A program made the position numbers and the translations under genes. Below, one piece after another: positions 1 to 7,885 of a stretch of 52,903 nucleotides of DNA. The DNA is from Candidatus Desulfatibia profunda (GTDB lineage: Bacteria; Desulfobacterota; Desulfobacteria; Desulfobacterales; UBA11574). The first letter of the stretch is position 1; each line of letters begins with the position of its first letter. The stretch spans positions 1 to 52,903 of the forward strand of contig JACNJH010000126.1 of assembly GCA_014382665.1 (NCBI GenBank). The letters are read 5' to 3'. The notes under the pieces are model-generated. The model ran no database searches. It was not told where the DNA came from and saw nothing but the letters and a program-made list of their open reading frames with translations.

Positions 1-52
1 ATTGTTTTAACAGGTTGTCATCTATTGTAATTGCAATTTTCGATGCTGCCAT
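1..52 (-). CDS. Ribbon-helix-helix type protein, N-terminus only (partial)
   Basis: Only the first 17 codons lie in the window and the gene runs off its left edge. The start (ATG at 52-50) is set by a strong GGAGG ribosome binding site at 61-65. The peptide begins MAASKIAITIDDNLLKQ. The pattern KIAITIDDxLL is typical of the beta-strand of ribbon-helix-helix (CopG/antitoxin-like) DNA-binding proteins. A perfect inverted repeat directly upstream (66-86) would fit autoregulation. With 17 residues seen the family call is tentative; an antitoxin role is inference only. Confidence 0.45.
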   Translation of the reverse strand, partial: MAASKIAITIDDNLLKQ

Positions 53-65
53 TTTGATCACCTCC

Positions 66-86
66 GGTATGATGTTATATCATACC
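66..86. promoter_or_regulatory. Perfect inverted repeat, candidate operator
   Basis: GGTATGAT, 5 nt spacer, ATCATACC: eight-base perfect arms lying immediately upstream of the ribosome binding site of the RHH-type gene. Position and symmetry fit an autorepressor operator of the kind used by RHH antitoxins. Confidence 0.45.
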
Positions 87-112
87 ATTGCCGTTTTCAA
101 GCATAATTTTTT

Positions 113-350
113 GGTTAACGCTCCGCATAGCCTGATGGCAAAGGAGCGCAGCGGATTTACCACTTCGAGTTGAGCAGGGAGCGGTGTCAGCTCCATTGAG
201 TTGATAGCTGGCGCTGCGCGCCGGGTATCTTACTCAATGGCTCATCTCGCGGTCCGATAGCGCGGCGCTACGCGCCGCGCTATCGGGCTGCATAAGCGGT
301 TGCAATGAAGCGTAGCGAAATTGCAATCCGACTTAATGCAGTTGTTATCT
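113..350 (-). other. Composite attC-like site containing three stacked hairpins
   Basis: Reading the minus strand, AGATAAC (350-344) is the complement of GTTATCT at 1168-1162, the start of the methyltransferase segment; this is the relation expected between the R'' box of an attC site and the start of its cassette. The other end is GTTAACC (119-113). Between them are three strong hairpins: 288-341 (CTGCATAAG/CTTAATGCAG with inner GGTTGCAAT arm), 254-286 (15-bp perfect stem, 3-nt loop) and 193-240 (CCATTGAGT/ACTCAATGG with inner GGCGC/GCGCC). At ~240 bp it is longer than usual for attC, so it may be an attC with inserted palindromic repeats. Confidence 0.4.
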
Positions 351-397
351 TTTTTTATAGCGTGATTAACACCTCACGCTTTCAAACAGGCAATTTA

Positions 398-1114
398 CTA
401 TTTAATGCCCCCAAATAATGAAAAATTTCCATATTTAAAATAGCAATCAACTTCTTTAAATCCAATTTCTTCTAGAGCTTCCAACTGCGATTTCAATGTA
501 TCAGGTGTGTTATCTGGGTTTTCTTTGTATTGTTCAGGAATGTTTAGCAACGCTTTACTTGCTCCTTTATCTGGATGCTCTTCGATCCATTGTCTCCAGA
601 GTGACAAATACCACTTTTCTATTTCCCTCGATGGAGGAACAACAACATCATAATGGACGAAGCATCCACCTGGAGATAGGAGTTTATGAATGTAGGTATA
701 TAAATGTTTCTTTTCTTTAAATGGCAGATGATGAATAGCAAGTGAAGAATATATAAAATCAAAACTCTCGTTCAGCACCCCCCCTGAAAGTAAGTCTTGA
801 AAACTTGCCTTAATGAAATTGAGATTTGCATTGTTCCCCAAACGTTTTTTTGCTGCTTCCAACATTTCTGCCGAGCCGTCTACAAGTGTTACACTTGCCG
901 GAGAGAATGATTTCAATAATTTTTGTATAAATAGACCATCCCCACAGCCGAGGTCTAGGATTCTCACTTCAATATCTGCATTAATGAAATGCGCATAGAG
1001 TGATTTTGTGACTTCAATAAATTGGTGACGGAATGGCAGATAAATATCAGCCTCATCTCTGTAGTTTTGGGAAAATTCACTATCTGCCCATCGTGATTCT
1101 TCAAATTTTGACAT
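398..1114 (-). CDS. Class I SAM-dependent methyltransferase
   Basis: 238 aa. The SAM-binding motif I is VRILDLGCGDGLF at about residues 50-62, followed by an acidic motif II region (VTLVDGS, ~76-82) and the motif IV-like block FDFIYSSLAIHHLP (~117-130), all in the order of a Rossmann-fold class I methyltransferase. The C-terminal part (IPEQYKENPDNT) resembles small-molecule methyltransferases, but the substrate cannot be told. It stands alone between attC-like structures (113-350 downstream; cassette-start-like GTTATCT at 1168-1162 upstream), so it is probably a cassette gene. It has no clear ribosome binding site; the window of AT-rich DNA before the ATG is short, as is common for cassette genes. 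Confidence 0.8.
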   Translation of the reverse strand: MSKFEESRWADSEFSQNYRDEADIYLPFRHQFIEVTKSLYAHFINADIEVRILDLGCGDGLFIQKLLKSFSPASVTLVDGSAEMLEAAKKRLGNNANLNFIKASFQDLLSGGVLNESFDFIYSSLAIHHLPFKEKKHLYTYIHKLLSPGGCFVHYDVVVPPSREIEKWYLSLWRQWIEEHPDKGASKALLNIPEQYKENPDNTPDTLKSQLEALEEIGFKEVDCYFKYGNFSLFGGIK

Positions 1115-1712
1115 TTACATTTATTCCCTTAGTTGAATTATCAGTTACTTCATCTTTAGAAAGATAACCCACAAACCCCGCAGTTAGCACAGTTTGCCTT
1201 TTATTGACGGGCATTTCATGATGAAGCGTGATGACTAAACCACGGAGCGGCCATCATGCTTCAGCAGTATTGCCGCTAGTTTTTGGCATACTGCCGGAGC
1301 CGATGATCTGCTACAGCTGCGGCGGAAGTCTGGTGTTCCGGGCTTCACTGTTGCCGTTCAAAATAGTATTGGCGGATTCAGGGTAGCTGAGAACCTGTAA
1401 ATACTATTTCTACCTAAATTGAACAGGCTGCCGATCTCTGATCGAAGCGGCACAGGACAGCTGCGCCTTGACTCGGCTTTTGGCTCCGACTACCGGCAAC
1501 TTTTTCTAAAAAATTATGTCTTTTTATCGATAGAAAGTCTCTGCTCATCTCCGGCCCCCCGGAATTTTATCGATTCCGGGGAGCCTCTCTCACTCAGATC
1601 ATCGAAGCAACACCCTTATACAAAAATCTCAACCAAACCGGGCTTCTTGAACAATGGATTGAAAACGACCTTTCAGGTCGTGTCAATCCTTAAAGGTTAT
1701 GACTTCCTTTTC
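1115..1712. other. Gene-free stretch with inverted repeats
   Basis: I see no convincing gene here; the longest open frame (plus strand, 106 codons) has no recognisable domain or ribosome site. The stretch has several inverted repeats: CCCCGGAAT/ATTCCGGGG at about 1556-1580, AGTATTGCC/GGCATACT at about 1266-1292, and CGACCT/AGGTCG at about 1668-1682. GTTATGAC (1696-1703) and AGATAAC (1162-1168) match cassette-boundary boxes described elsewhere in the region. It may be decayed cassette DNA. Confidence 0.35.
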
Positions 1713-1952
1713 CTAATGATAATGACTTGTTTTAATTAAAGAATTAAAACTCTCAACTAATTCTAATATGCTGACTTGAATGCCAGCAATTTTTTGAATA
1801 ATCCAAGCTTGAAAAATCTCGTCTTTTCTATCTTTATCTTCAGGCCTCAGCTTAATATACTCTTCGTAATGAGAATGAAATTCCATGATTAATTCATTTG
1901 TCTTTTCATCAACCTTATCTGTACCATTTTTGATCTCATCCGAAACATTCAT
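1713..1952 (-). CDS. Small hypothetical protein
   Basis: 79 aa, acidic and mostly predicted helical (MNVSDEIKNGTDKVDEK at the N-terminus). A weak AAAGGAATTTT stretch precedes the ATG. I recognise no domain. It sits between attC-like sites in the same orientation as its neighbours, which supports it as a cassette gene rather than a chance frame. The length and AT-rich composition match neighbouring cassette genes. Confidence 0.45.
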   Translation of the reverse strand: MNVSDEIKNGTDKVDEKTNELIMEFHSHYEEYIKLRPEDKDRKDEIFQAWIIQKIAGIQVSILELVESFNSLIKTSHYH

Positions 1953-1986
1953 ATTTAAAATTCCTTTTTCTTGTTTTTATTATTGC

Positions 1987-2112
1987 TGTCATAAAAAGAG
2001 AGTGCGGCGGGTAATCGCCCTAACTGCTTTAACAGGGTGAATCGTTCGAGAGTACCGGATAATTCTAAAGCCGCCCGATATTAGCCGTCCCTCTCAACTG
2101 CCTCGTTATGAG
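1987..2112 (-). other. Candidate attC site (second)
   Basis: Minus-strand reading: R''-like TCATAAC (2112-2106) is complementary to GTTATGA (2862-2856), the start of this same cassette. It is followed by an arm GAGAG..CGGC that pairs with GCCG..CTCTC near the far end, which ends in TTTATGA (R'-like, first G replaced by T). Length ~126 bp, similar to Vibrio-type attC repeats. The R'' box overlaps the last codons of the upstream gene. Degenerate, so less certain than the site at 2856-2921. Confidence 0.4.
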
Positions 2113-2845
2113 CTATTATTGAAATAAACAATTCCGAAAATGTATTCAAATTTTTGAAGATTTTGTCAGCCCACTGATTAAAATCAGCTGTACCCACAGA
2201 TGGCTTTCTAATTCCAGTTAGTTCTAATTTTGAATTTTTGGGCTCGATTTCAAGCTGGAACATCACCTGTATTAGTCCCTTCTCAGGATGTACCAATGAA
2301 TCACGCGCATTTACCGCATCATCAATCCATTTGCCCTTTTGTTCTAATATCAATTTAAACAAAGAGTCCGCCAATTTTTTATTAGTGGCCTTGTTTTTTA
2401 GTGTGTGCAGCAGCTCTCCACCTGGATCTTTTCTCTTTTTATGAAAGCCATGAATCTTTTTGTAGACAATTTTTTCAGTTGATATAAGCTGAACGATTAG
2501 ATCAAGAAAAGTTTTAATCGAATTTAGGAAAACTTGAATAAATAAATGAACTTCTGGAACCTCTGCTAAATATTCGCACTTTCCAATTGGCCATCTGGAA
2601 GTTATCCATTGATTTTTCAATTCATTAATTTTGGGTAAGCATATTTTCTCAGCGTTTCCAAAAAGTTCATGCAGCTTTTTAACAGAATAATTAAGAAGAC
2701 CATGTTGAGCAGCACAAGATGTCACTATGGCCTTACTCAATCCAGACCATTGATTTGGATTAAATATATGAAATGCCGACACGCTTGCTGGATCGAGCAG
2801 TATGACAGGTGTTTTGCGAGTATTTGAAGGTTCTTCTTTCATCAT
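2081..2845 (-). CDS. Hypothetical protein with HEPN-like Rx4H motif
   Basis: 254 aa, largely helical by composition. Near residue 183 it carries ARDSLVHPE, i.e. an R-x4-H motif like the catalytic motif of HEPN ribonucleases, placed after a helical region of the expected kind. I do not recognise the full-length family. It is a single gene between two attC-like sites; HEPN proteins are common in cassette arrays and defence islands, but no toxin/antitoxin pair is visible here. The function is therefore open; HEPN is a suggestion based on one short motif. The start ATGATGAAAGAAG has no strong ribosome binding site. Confidence 0.5.
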   Translation of the reverse strand: MMKEEPSNTRKTPVILLDPASVSAFHIFNPNQWSGLSKAIVTSCAAQHGLLNYSVKKLHELFGNAEKICLPKINELKNQWITSRWPIGKCEYLAEVPEVHLFIQVFLNSIKTFLDLIVQLISTEKIVYKKIHGFHKKRKDPGGELLHTLKNKATNKKLADSLFKLILEQKGKWIDDAVNARDSLVHPEKGLIQVMFQLEIEPKNSKLELTGIRKPSVGTADFNQWADKIFKNLNTFSELFISIIAHNEAVERDG

Positions 2846-2855
2846 AAATTAAGGC

Positions 2856-2921
2856 TCATAACCGGGCTGACAGGTGTGCGGGCGCTTTTTCCGCGCACCC
2901 TCGTCCAGCCCGATGTTAGAC
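2856..2921 (-). other. attC recombination site (integron cassette)
   Basis: A 66-bp imperfect palindrome. Minus-strand order: R'' GTCTAAC (2921-2915), L'' CGGGCTG, an inner stem (GGTGCGCG/TGCGCACACC region), L' CAGCCCG, R' GTTATGA (2862-2856). The arms CGGGCTG (2863-2869) and CAGCCCG (2906-2912) are exact complements. R'' is the exact complement of GTTAGAC at 4122-4116, which lies just upstream of the PIN gene, exactly as expected for a cassette spanning 4121 to 2862. This is the best defined attC in the window. Confidence 0.7.
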
Positions 2922-2964
2922 GATAGATATATTTACGATAAGAGTATTTTTAACAAGAAATACC

Positions 2965-4086
2965 TCAGTCTTTCGATATGAGTATGCGGGATCTGGCCCA
3001 ATGCTCTCCCTTGATTCCGTCAATCTCAGCTGAAACAACATCATAGTTTTGTGGTTCAAGAACTAAAGAAAATTCTATTACAAAGGAAGTTCTTTTTCGC
3101 ATGAATGGCGAGTTTACCTCATTTGCATGACTATCCCAAAACTCACGAATATCATTGTTAACACGATATACTTCCCAGTCCGAGGACAGCGAGAAATCTC
3201 CGTTTGCCCTAGTTTCAGCTGTTAAGACAATATTACCTGAAGATAGCGACCTGACGGATTTAATTCGTGGGCTTGCGAATTCTAAATTACTTTCGATTAA
3301 GAACTTAAATTCTTCAGAGTCGACGCCAAACGCTCCGTACATCAAATCTTCATCAGACAGAACTCCCATTATCTCTGACTTCACCCAATCATGAAGCTGT
3401 AACTCAGGAACTTTGCCCTCTTGAATCTGTACTTTTAAACTATATAGTGACTCCAAATTTGGAATAATGTATTTCGAATTAAATGTATCAATAGATTCCA
3501 TTATTGAGATTAAAGAAGAATCAATTTGCCTTGATTCAAGGTCTGCATATAAATCAGGGTGCAGAAGTGATCCATTTCCAAAATCTCGGGTATTTGCTGA
3601 TATGAATAGGATTTCAGGTCCAGACTGAAGTGCGAGATCTAAGATGCAAGACCATATCAAGAAGTCCCTGTATCCTATACCACTATCTCTGAACGGCTTT
3701 CGGCTTGAGAGTTTACGAATGACTACCTCCTCGTGAGATACATCGGGATAGGGCAATATTTTTGAATTAACTCCTTGTAGTTTTCCAATCAGTGTTCGCC
3801 GATATCGTTTGCACTCCTCATCAATTTGTTTGTCATTGATAATTGGAAAAATTGGTCTTTTAAACAATTTTGCGATGTTTCGTTCGGATGCCTTTATTCT
3901 GCCAGCGTTTTTGACAACCTTCTCACGAAAATGGTTTACAACTTCATCAATCACAATTCCAGGGACAAAAAGCCCAAGATCTGTATTTTTTACGCCATCG
4001 AAAAAGATACGAAAAGAATGCCCTTCAAGATGAAGGTCCGAACACAGTACGCTTGAATCTAACACTACACGTAATCTTCTCACCAT
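2965..4086 (-). CDS. PIN-domain protein (DUF4935-like nuclease)
   Basis: 373 aa. The N-terminal ~190 residues form a PIN-type nuclease: VVLDSSVL (first catalytic Asp, residue 9), a conserved IVIDEVVNHF block (~44-53), GYRDFLIW (~138-145, acidic) and LFISANTRDFG (~160-170, last acidic). This order matches DUF4935-type PIN domains. The C-terminal ~180 residues are unassigned beta-rich sequence. PIN proteins cleave single-stranded RNA and often act as toxins or defence effectors; no antitoxin partner is visible. The gene is one integron cassette, bounded by GTTAGAC at 4122-4116 and the attC at 2856-2921. Confidence 0.7.
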   Translation of the reverse strand: MVRRLRVVLDSSVLCSDLHLEGHSFRIFFDGVKNTDLGLFVPGIVIDEVVNHFREKVVKNAGRIKASERNIAKLFKRPIFPIINDKQIDEECKRYRRTLIGKLQGVNSKILPYPDVSHEEVVIRKLSSRKPFRDSGIGYRDFLIWSCILDLALQSGPEILFISANTRDFGNGSLLHPDLYADLESRQIDSSLISIMESIDTFNSKYIIPNLESLYSLKVQIQEGKVPELQLHDWVKSEIMGVLSDEDLMYGAFGVDSEEFKFLIESNLEFASPRIKSVRSLSSGNIVLTAETRANGDFSLSSDWEVYRVNNDIREFWDSHANEVNSPFMRKRTSFVIEFSLVLEPQNYDVVSAEIDGIKGEHWARSRILISKD

Positions 4087-4115
4087 TCTTCTGCCAACTT
4101 ATAATTAAGTAAAGA

Positions 4116-4122
4116 GTCTAAC
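4116..4122 (-). other. Integron cassette boundary (GTTAGAC)
   Basis: Minus strand GTTAGAC, the GTTRRRY crossover consensus, 30 bp upstream of the PIN gene start and exactly complementary to the R'' box of its attC at 2915-2921. Upstream of it (4123-4249) is AT-rich DNA without a gene; it could be an attI or the 3' end of a lost attC, but I cannot tell. Confidence 0.55.
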
Positions 4123-4249
4123 ATTTATATTATACGGCTGAAGATTTTTTCCAGATTATCATAATTTGAGACAATTTTGCATAAAGTATTAAAAAATGAT
4201 AAGAAAGTCAATATCTTTAGTAATATTAACTTGATATATTGACATAGGT

Positions 4250-4315
4250 CATCCCATCATCTTGAGTTCCTTTTTTTACACGACCTTTTTGCCCCGTTTT
4301 ACCGATTGGCTGGCC
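4250..4315 (+). repeat. Direct repeat, left copy (flanks typA)
   Basis: About 65 bp beginning CATCCCATCATCTTGAGTTC and ending CCGATTGGCTGGCC. It recurs with a few differences at 6568-6631 in the same orientation, so the two copies bracket typA. Origin unknown; possibly the trace of an insertion element or a recombination duplication. Confidence 0.75.
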
Positions 4316-4645
4316 GCGGTCCCTTCTCATGGAGGCTCTTGGGCGGATCATCGCTACGATCAAAGGCACCCCATCAAAGTAAAAACGCCGGACCCGGATG
4401 ACCCGAGTTTTTTTCATCTTGCCTGGGCGTCGTTAGCCGTTTCATCCAACACGGTAAACAGGCCCATCCATTTCACGACCCCTTGTAATCGGAGCGAAAA
4501 GCCTTATCTTCAGGACAAAAGGAATCAGACGAATCAACCCGAATATTTCATGATTATTTTTCAGAATCATAAAAATATAACTAAATAACAAGTTAGTAAA
4601 TTCAGAGGCGTGAAATATCCGGATTAACCTATCGTCATCATTTTA

Positions 4646-4667
4646 CCCTAATTGAACTCAATTAGGG
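4646..4667. promoter_or_regulatory. Perfect palindrome in the typA promoter region
   Basis: CCCTAATTGA-AC-TCAATTAGGG, ten-base perfect arms with a 2-nt centre, followed 3 nt later by a TATAAT box (4671-4676). It lies ~60 bp before the typA start. It could be an operator overlapping the -35 region, or a hairpin in a leader if transcription starts further upstream. Confidence 0.5.
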
Positions 4668-4728
4668 TTTTATAATGGTCTCTCAACAGGATGCAAAATT
4701 TGCCTGTTCACGGCCAAGGAAATAACAT

Positions 4729-6564
4729 ATGCCAGCAACATCTCAACAAAACAAGCAGTTGAGAAATATTGCCATTATTGCCCATGTCGATCATGGCAAA
4801 ACAACGCTTGTGGACGCCATGTTTCGTCAAAGCGGCCTTTTCAGAGACAGCCAGGTTCTGGACGACAGACTCATGGATACCATGGATCTCGAGCGCGAAC
4901 GCGGCATCACGATCGCGGCCAAAAACTGTTCGGTCATGTGGAAGGGTGTACGCATCAACATCATCGACACTCCCGGTCATGTCGATTTCGGCGGTGAGGT
5001 TGAACGTGCCCTTTCCATGGCGGACGGCGCCATTCTGCTGGTCGACGCGTCGGAAGGGCCCCTGCCGCAGACCCGGTTCGTCCTCAAGAAAGCCCTGGCG
5101 GCAAGGCTGAAGATCGTGGTTGTCATCAACAAGATCGATCGCCAGGATGCCCGCGCAAATGAGGTTCTCGACGAGATCTACGATCTCCTCATCGATCTGG
5201 ACGCCACGGATGAACAGATCGACTTCCCGCTCGTTTATGCCATTGGCCGTGAGGGCATCGCAGTCAAACAGCCGGATGAGGAAGGTCGGAATCTGGACCT
5301 TTTGTTTGACACCATTATCAAGGAAATACCCGGTCCCGCTTACGACCCCGGAGCACCGTTTCAAATGCGCGTCTCCGATCTCAGTTATTCTGATTACCTG
5401 GGGAGGCTCGCAGTGGGCAAAATATTCAATGGAAGCGCGCACGCACGCGACAGCCTGGTATGTATCGGGGAGAATGGGCAGAATATCCCGTTAAAGGTCT
5501 CCAAGCTCCAGATCTTTAAAGGAATGGCACTGATTGATGTGGATGAAGTCCAACCCGGCGATATTGTCGTCATCGCCGGCATCGAACATGTCAAAATCGG
5601 TGACACCATCTGCCATCACCAGCACCCCAAAGCACTACCCAGGATCCGGGTCGATGAGCCGACGGTTTCCATGAAGTTTGCGGTCAACACTTCGCCATTT
5701 GGCGGCCAGGAAGGCAAATATGTCCAGTCAAGCCGTCTGCGTGAACGGCTGGTAAAGGAAACGCTTCTCAACGTGGCGATCCAGATGGCTGAAACCGGTG
5801 ACCGTGACAGCTTTCTGGTCAAAGGGAGGGGGGAGTTTCAGCTTGCGATTTTGATTGAAACCATGCGGCGCGAAGGCTTTGAATTCTGCGTGGGACAGCC
5901 GGAGGTCATCTTCCGGTATGAGAATGGAAAACAGCTGGAGCCCATGGAAAAACTGTTCGTGGATTGCGGAGAATCGTTCCTCGGCATCGTGTTGGAAAAG
6001 CTCTCCTTGCGCAAAGGCAAAATGATCAACCTGGTAAATAACGGCAGCGGTCGAGTACGCATTCAATTTTCGGCCCCATCGAGGGCCTTGATCGGCTACC
6101 GGGATGAGTTTCTCACCGATACCCGTGGCACAGGTATCCTGAACGCTCTTTTTGACGGATACGGCGAATACAGGGGAGACTGCTCCAGCCGTTTCACCGG
6201 GTCCATTGTTGCTGACCGAACCGGGACGGCGGTACCCTATGCCCTGTTCAATCTCGAGCCCCGGGGGCGACTCTTCATCGCACCGGGAGACCCGACCTAC
6301 GAGGGGATGATCATCGGTGAGCACAACCGCAGTCAGGACATCAACGTCAACCCCTGCAAGGAAAAAAAGCTTAGCAACATGCGTGCCGCCAACAAGGATG
6401 AAAACGTTATCTTTTCCCCCATCAAGCCGGTCACACTCGAATTTGCCATCAGCTTCATTCGTGCAGACGAACTGGTAGAAGTGACCCCCCGCTCGTTGCG
6501 TATGCGCAAAGCCGTTCTTTCAGCCTCAAAGCGTCATACCTCGAACTCGGCCAGAAACAAGTGA
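4729..6564 (+). CDS. typA: Ribosome-associated translational GTPase TypA/BipA
   Basis: 611 aa, the normal length for TypA/BipA. Translation-factor GTPase motifs are all present: G1 AHVDHGKTTL (~17-26), G2 RGITI (~58-62), G3 DTPGHVDFGGEVERA (~79-93), G4 NKIDRQDAR (~133-141). The rest matches EF-G-like domains II, III and V plus the TypA-specific C-terminal domain (SNMRAANKDENV..). TypA binds the 70S ribosome and assists 50S assembly and growth under stress or cold. The start is supported by AAGGA at 4720. It stands alone, flanked by direct repeats and preceded by a palindrome; its codon use (GC-rich) contrasts with the AT-rich cassette DNA to its left. Confidence 0.97.
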   Translation: MPATSQQNKQLRNIAIIAHVDHGKTTLVDAMFRQSGLFRDSQVLDDRLMDTMDLERERGITIAAKNCSVMWKGVRINIIDTPGHVDFGGEVERALSMADGAILLVDASEGPLPQTRFVLKKALAARLKIVVVINKIDRQDARANEVLDEIYDLLIDLDATDEQIDFPLVYAIGREGIAVKQPDEEGRNLDLLFDTIIKEIPGPAYDPGAPFQMRVSDLSYSDYLGRLAVGKIFNGSAHARDSLVCIGENGQNIPLKVSKLQIFKGMALIDVDEVQPGDIVVIAGIEHVKIGDTICHHQHPKALPRIRVDEPTVSMKFAVNTSPFGGQEGKYVQSSRLRERLVKETLLNVAIQMAETGDRDSFLVKGRGEFQLAILIETMRREGFEFCVGQPEVIFRYENGKQLEPMEKLFVDCGESFLGIVLEKLSLRKGKMINLVNNGSGRVRIQFSAPSRALIGYRDEFLTDTRGTGILNALFDGYGEYRGDCSSRFTGSIVADRTGTAVPYALFNLEPRGRLFIAPGDPTYEGMIIGEHNRSQDINVNPCKEKKLSNMRAANKDENVIFSPIKPVTLEFAISFIRADELVEVTPRSLRMRKAVLSASKRHTSNSARNK

Positions 6565-6567
6565 GGG

Positions 6568-6631
6568 CATCCCATCATCTTAAGTTCTTTTTTACACGAC
6601 CTTTTTGTCCCGTTTTACCGATTGGCTGGCC
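6568..6631 (+). repeat. Direct repeat, right copy (flanks typA)
   Basis: Begins 4 bp after the typA stop codon and matches 4250-4315 over its whole length apart from a few substitutions and one or two deleted T residues. Confidence 0.75.
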
Positions 6632-6656
6632 AAGGTTTGGTAGTTATTTGCGCCAA

Positions 6657-6697
6657 AACACGAACCCCCGGCCTGTTAAAGGCCGGGGGTTCGTGTT
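6657..6697. terminator. Strong hairpin between convergent typA and metF
   Basis: 17-bp perfect stem (AACACGAACCCCCGGCC and its complement) with a 7-nt loop TGTTAAA, centred between the convergent ends of typA (+) and metF (-). There is no long U tract on either strand, only TTTT on the minus side, so termination may lean on the very stable stem. Confidence 0.7.
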
Positions 6698-6818
6698 CGT
6701 AAAATCAGGGCATTGCTATTTTAAATAGGAATTTTAGCCTTTCGCCAAAATGATCCCGTAGTTTTGACTGCGGGCGTTTCACTAATCCGCCGCAGGCGGA
6801 TAAAATCGTGATGCGATT

Positions 6819-7763
6819 TTATTTCATCACGGGGCGCGGCAAAACCTTGGCGCGCTCGGCGATCTCGGGAACCATGTGTTCCCACTCGATGGCCATCATG
6901 TGCACCCCGTGGACGCCCTTCATTTCCTTGAATTCCTCGATCTGCTCACAGGCGATCTTGATGCCCTCATTGGCCACGTTTTTCTTGTCAACCCCCTTCA
7001 GACGGTCGATAAGTTCTTCCGGAACCTCGATCCCCGGCACCTTCTTCTGCATGTACCGGGCCATGCCTATGTTCTTCATGGGGGTCACGCCGGCTAAAAT
7101 AAAAACCTTCTCGGTCAAACCCATGTCATTGGCCTGCTGGATAAACTTCCTAAATTTGTCCATGTTGTAGATACACTGGGTCTGGATAAAATCGACGCCG
7201 GCCTCGATCTTTTTGGCCAGTCGATGTACCCGCCAGTCAAACGGGTCCGCAAACGGATTGACGGCCGCACCGATAAAGATTTTAGGCGGATGATGAACGT
7301 CCGCACCGCCCTGGAACTTGCCTTCATCCCGCATGGTCTTGACCATGTTGATCAGCTGTATGGAATCGATATCGAAAACGCCCATGGCGTCCGGATGGTC
7401 GCCAAACATACAGTGGTCTCCTGAAAGACACAGCATGTTCCTCACACCGTGACAATAGACCCCCAAAATATCGGCCTGCATGGCCAGACGGTTGCGGTCC
7501 CGGCACACCATCTGAAAATTGGGCTCCAGACCCTCCTGGATCAATATCAGACAGGCAGCCCAGCTTGCCAAACGGACAACGGCGGTCTGGTTATCGGTGA
7601 TATTGACCGCGTCCACATTCCCCTTCAAGAATTTGGTCTTTTCACGCACCTCTTCGCCGTCGGTGCCCCGCGGGGGCCCCAGCTCACCGGTAAAGGCAAA
7701 ATGACCTGCCCGCAAAACCTTCTCCAAATTGCTTCCTGACTTCATATCATTATCTGTAGTCAT
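6819..7763 (-). CDS. metF: Methylene-tetrahydrofolate reductase catalytic subunit (cluster A)
   Basis: 314 aa from the ATG at 7763, chosen because AGGATGGGA lies at good spacing; an in-frame ATG 12 nt upstream (7775) has poor spacing. It has the MetF TIM-barrel signature: FTGELGPPRGTD (~21-32), NITDNQTAVVRL (~55-66), QMVCRDRNR (~85-93), LCLSGDHCMFGDH (~111-123), FIGAAVNPFADP (~163-174) and FIQTQCIYNMDKF. MetF reduces methylene-THF to methyl-THF (or the reverse) with bound FAD. It is the last gene of a seven-gene operon with metV, hdrBC, mvhD and hdrA, as in the MetFV-Hdr-MvhD complex of Moorella. A close paralog lies at 32349-33281. Confidence 0.9.
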   Translation of the reverse strand: MTTDNDMKSGSNLEKVLRAGHFAFTGELGPPRGTDGEEVREKTKFLKGNVDAVNITDNQTAVVRLASWAACLILIQEGLEPNFQMVCRDRNRLAMQADILGVYCHGVRNMLCLSGDHCMFGDHPDAMGVFDIDSIQLINMVKTMRDEGKFQGGADVHHPPKIFIGAAVNPFADPFDWRVHRLAKKIEAGVDFIQTQCIYNMDKFRKFIQQANDMGLTEKVFILAGVTPMKNIGMARYMQKKVPGIEVPEELIDRLKGVDKKNVANEGIKIACEQIEEFKEMKGVHGVHMMAIEWEHMVPEIAERAKVLPRPVMK

Positions 7764-7885
7764 GACAAATCCCATCCTATCGTTCGATAAATCGGTTATT
7801 CGTTAAATGGTTTAGTGGTAAATTATAAAACATGATCATACAAGTTAAACGATTTGACCACTCAACCACTCAACTGCATTCACCC

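Noticed and set aside
1419-1739. 106-codon plus-strand frame
   Set aside because: No domain, no ribosome binding site, opposite to all neighbours and crossed by inverted repeats.
4226-4588. Open frames over the left direct repeat as a gene or transposase remnant
   Set aside because: Low complexity, basic, no transposase motif, and the repeat copy at 6568 does not keep the frame.
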